Source: Larix sibirica (taxonomy: Eukaryota > Streptophyta > Pinopsida > Pinales > Pinaceae). Taken from it: a DNA stretch of 44,955 nucleotides. This document shows, one piece after another, positions 42,701 to 44,955 of the stretch. The stretch covers positions 1-44,955 of the forward strand of contig NWUY0304438070.1 of NCBI GenBank assembly GCA_004151065.3, given 5' to 3'. The stretch's first letter is position 1; each line of letters opens with the position of its first letter. Both the position numbers and the translations under genes were made by a program. The notes under the pieces were generated by a model that saw only the letters and a list, made by a program, of their open reading frames with translations, was not told where the DNA came from and did not search any database.

Positions 42701-44955
42701 GATGTTTCAACAAGCAGTTCCATCAGCATTTGAAGGAGCATTCTTGGGTAATTTGGATTCACAGTTCCCGGAGCATTTCCAATAGCAGTTCCCCAAGCAT
42801 CCCCAGACGCACCATTTGTTGAACTAAAATCAATTTATTCTCAATAGAAGCAAAAATAACATTCCCAGCGGAAGCATAGGCGGTAGGATATATGCGCGGT
42901 ATATAGTGATGGGCCTGGAACTGAGCGAAGGAATGCTGGAATGGGTAAGGATGCTTATTAGCCTAAAGGAATGCTGGATAAAATGAGTCAAGGTAAACTG
43001 GGTCAACAATTGGATTTGGAACTGATGGCTGGGATCCTAGCTCTCGATCCGGGACTGGTGAAAACCGAGCTTGATCCGCGACTACTACTGATGGATTTGG
43101 AACTGAACGAAATAAAACTGGAACTAGCGCTGGGACATTAATTGACCTGCGAACAGGATAAACTTGAACCGGTTAAAATGTGCTTGGTGCTTTCTCTTAT
43201 GATGACTCTGTTGCCCCTGCTCAGTAAAATGCTACTATGGTTAGTGCCTATGCCTTAGCAGCTTCTGTCACTCGGTTAATCACTGGATCTACTGCATATT
43301 GAGCAGCCTCTCCTACTTCCACTTATGCTTTAGCCATCTCTGTTTAGCTTCCTTCAGCATAGGCGGTCCTTTATTATTGAAATAATTTAGCTCCGGAGGG
43401 CATAATTTGGATCCGGATGCTGGGGCATGATGATTGAGATTATTATCGGTGGATGATCTATATTATGAGAATGTAGCTCCTGATTTAGCTCCTGATGGGG
43501 AATCTGCAATTGCTTATGCTGGCTCTGATGCTAGGTATCGATCTGGCTAAAATTCAATGGCTTCTTTTGGGACGGTAAAAACTGAAATCGGGCCCGGAAA
43601 TGGCTCAGATGCTTCCGTGGGATAGTAAAAAATAGTAACTTGGAACTGGAAAGGACGCTATGAGCATATAAAATGGGAGGTCCAAGTGAATCTTTTCTAT
43701 ATTCACTGACGCTAGGCGGCGGGGTAGGGATACTGGGGTGGGCGCTGCTTATAGCTCTGTTTCACCTTTGCTTCTAGTGCTGCTGAAACTGTAGTTGGTT
43801 CGGGGTTCCGGGTCAACTTCAAGGCCGGTCAAATGGGAAATTTTGACAGGGATGCAATGACTATTAAATTAGGGATGCCGCTTGCTTTAAAACTGGCTTT
43901 AAATCAACAGGGGGGGGAGATACCCTAACGCGCTTAGCGGAACCTTGAGTCTAGATCCATAAGGCTTGGAACAGCACGTTTTGTTGGGACACCAGTAGAT
44001 GTAGGAACTTCGCTTCTAGGAAAAGGGAATGTCGGAACTATAGATCTAGGAACATAAACTTATGCCGGAACCACCTGTAGGAACTTGAACCGACTTTGAA
44101 ACTGGAGGATCTGCAACTTGGTCCCAACCTGGTGGATATGCTACTGGGTTCCTCCCCCCGTTAATTAGGTCGAGCATCGTTTAAGATCCTAAGAAAAGTA
44201 TTACAGTATATAAACTCCGCTCCACAGGTGTTGTGATTAGCCCTTGAGGCCTACCAAACATTCACTCAAAAGGTGCTAAAAGTTTCAATTATATTGATCT
44301 TGTTTACCAAAAAACAACATCCGTAGCAGGGTCAGTTCATGGAGGAAAGGCACTTTTGGCCGGGGCTGTTGCAACATAAGCATGAGAGACAGTCCTAGCC
44401 GGAGCTCAATCCTATTAATCTCAGTGCGATAAAGAAACAGTACAAGAACGAGAGCCATGTCGAGCAGCGGCATCGCGTCACAACAGAACAGGCTAAGTGC
44501 AAAGCAAAGGCTCAAAAGTTTGACGCCCAAGACGCAAAGCAGACTAAGCGACCCGTAAAAGGTATTAAGGGGCAGCGGTAGCCCATAAATCGTAGCACAG
44601 ATCACTATAGGAAGTTCAGCTAATAATAGCAACAACCTTCCAAGTAATCGACGTATAATACCTCCAAGCGACGTATAGTACAAAATAAATAGCCAGCAGC
44701 AGAGCCTATTTCAGTTATTTTATAGTTTCACCAATTGAACCAGCATAATTCCCAGCATCATCTGCATCACCAGCAGCCATACACAGGGAGGGACCACCCA
44801 ACATAGCCATAGCAGCCAGACATAGGACGATCCTACGGTGAATTAACCGCAGGGGCGCCAGGTTGGTTGGAGGATCTGGTAAAATAGAAGGATGGAATGG
44901 ATTCTAATCGAGGTGTCGGTACTGCGTCTCGGTTCACCGGCTCTGTATCCGCATT
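42701..44955. other. Val/Pro/Asp/Ala-rich coding-like field, both strands
   Basis: The retroelement ends sharply at about 42700 and coding-like low-complexity frames resume, now switching strand. Plus strand: FPIAVPQASPDAPFVELKSI at about 42775-42840, MVSAYALAASVTRLITGSTA at about 43228-43300, and LYYENVAPDLAPDGESAIAY with AGSDARYRSG at about 43458-43552. Minus strand: VPALVPVLFRSVPNPSVVVA and FSPVPDREL at about 43135-42950. GGAACTGGA-type words dominate the minus-frame part. The minus frame at 44285-44683 is Leu-rich and unassigned. No intact gene. Confidence 0.4.

Noticed and set aside
1-44955. CRISPR array, operon or defence system
   Set aside because: No regularly spaced identical repeats with unique spacers and no cas-like or prokaryotic gene; the repeats are diverged and irregular.

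Overview
This window looks like a gene-free stretch of a very large seed-plant organelle genome, most likely the mitochondrial genome of a gymnosperm (conifer type). That assignment is inference. It rests on four things: no complete gene in 45 kb, a mosaic of short diverged repeats on both strands, broken Ty3/gypsy pieces typical of nuclear DNA captured by plant mitochondria, and GC-rich short hairpins. I recognised no standard mitochondrial gene, rRNA, tRNA, CRISPR array or complete transposable element. The longest stop-free frame is about 147 codons, close to what chance gives in 45 kb. Everything was read by eye, so short exons or tRNAs could have been missed.

Layout. 0-1.6 kb: featureless, with two short tandem duplications. 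1.7-3.7 kb: degenerate array of a CATGCCATCC-type repeat. 3.7-5 kb: scattered copies of an ACACTTGCTT-type repeat. 5-7 kb: AT-rich block with almost no reading frames. 7-12 kb: mixed non-coding, more ACACTTGCTT copies and a possible broken gene at 9.7-10.3 kb. 12.1 and 12.9-13.8 kb: a broken Ty3/gypsy Gag, then a broken coiled-coil protein. 14.4-15.9 kb: repeats again. 16-24 kb: a long field of reading frames rich in Val, Pro, Asp, Ala, Tyr and Arg, riddled with stops. 24.0-24.5 kb: a second Gag piece with its zinc knuckle. 27.8-28.2 kb: another broken, possibly virus-like gene. 31.2-32.4 kb: an LTR-like start and a zinc knuckle plus aspartic protease. 33-34 kb: a cluster of a newly noticed repeat family. 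34-40 kb: featureless apart from small repeats and hairpins. 41.0-42.7 kb: a reverse transcriptase, RNase H and integrase fragment. 42.7-45 kb: Val/Pro/Asp-rich frames again, on both strands.

Nothing here forms a working system. The four retroelement pieces together cover Gag, protease, RT, RNase H and integrase, but on alternating strands and many kilobases apart, so they are relics of several insertions or one shuffled set. The most interesting unexplained signals are two dispersed families whose copies keep a protein-like reading frame. One is the VDPKNL family (seven copies). The other is the Val/Pro/Asp/Tyr-rich family. Both look like shuffled, decayed coding DNA of unknown origin.
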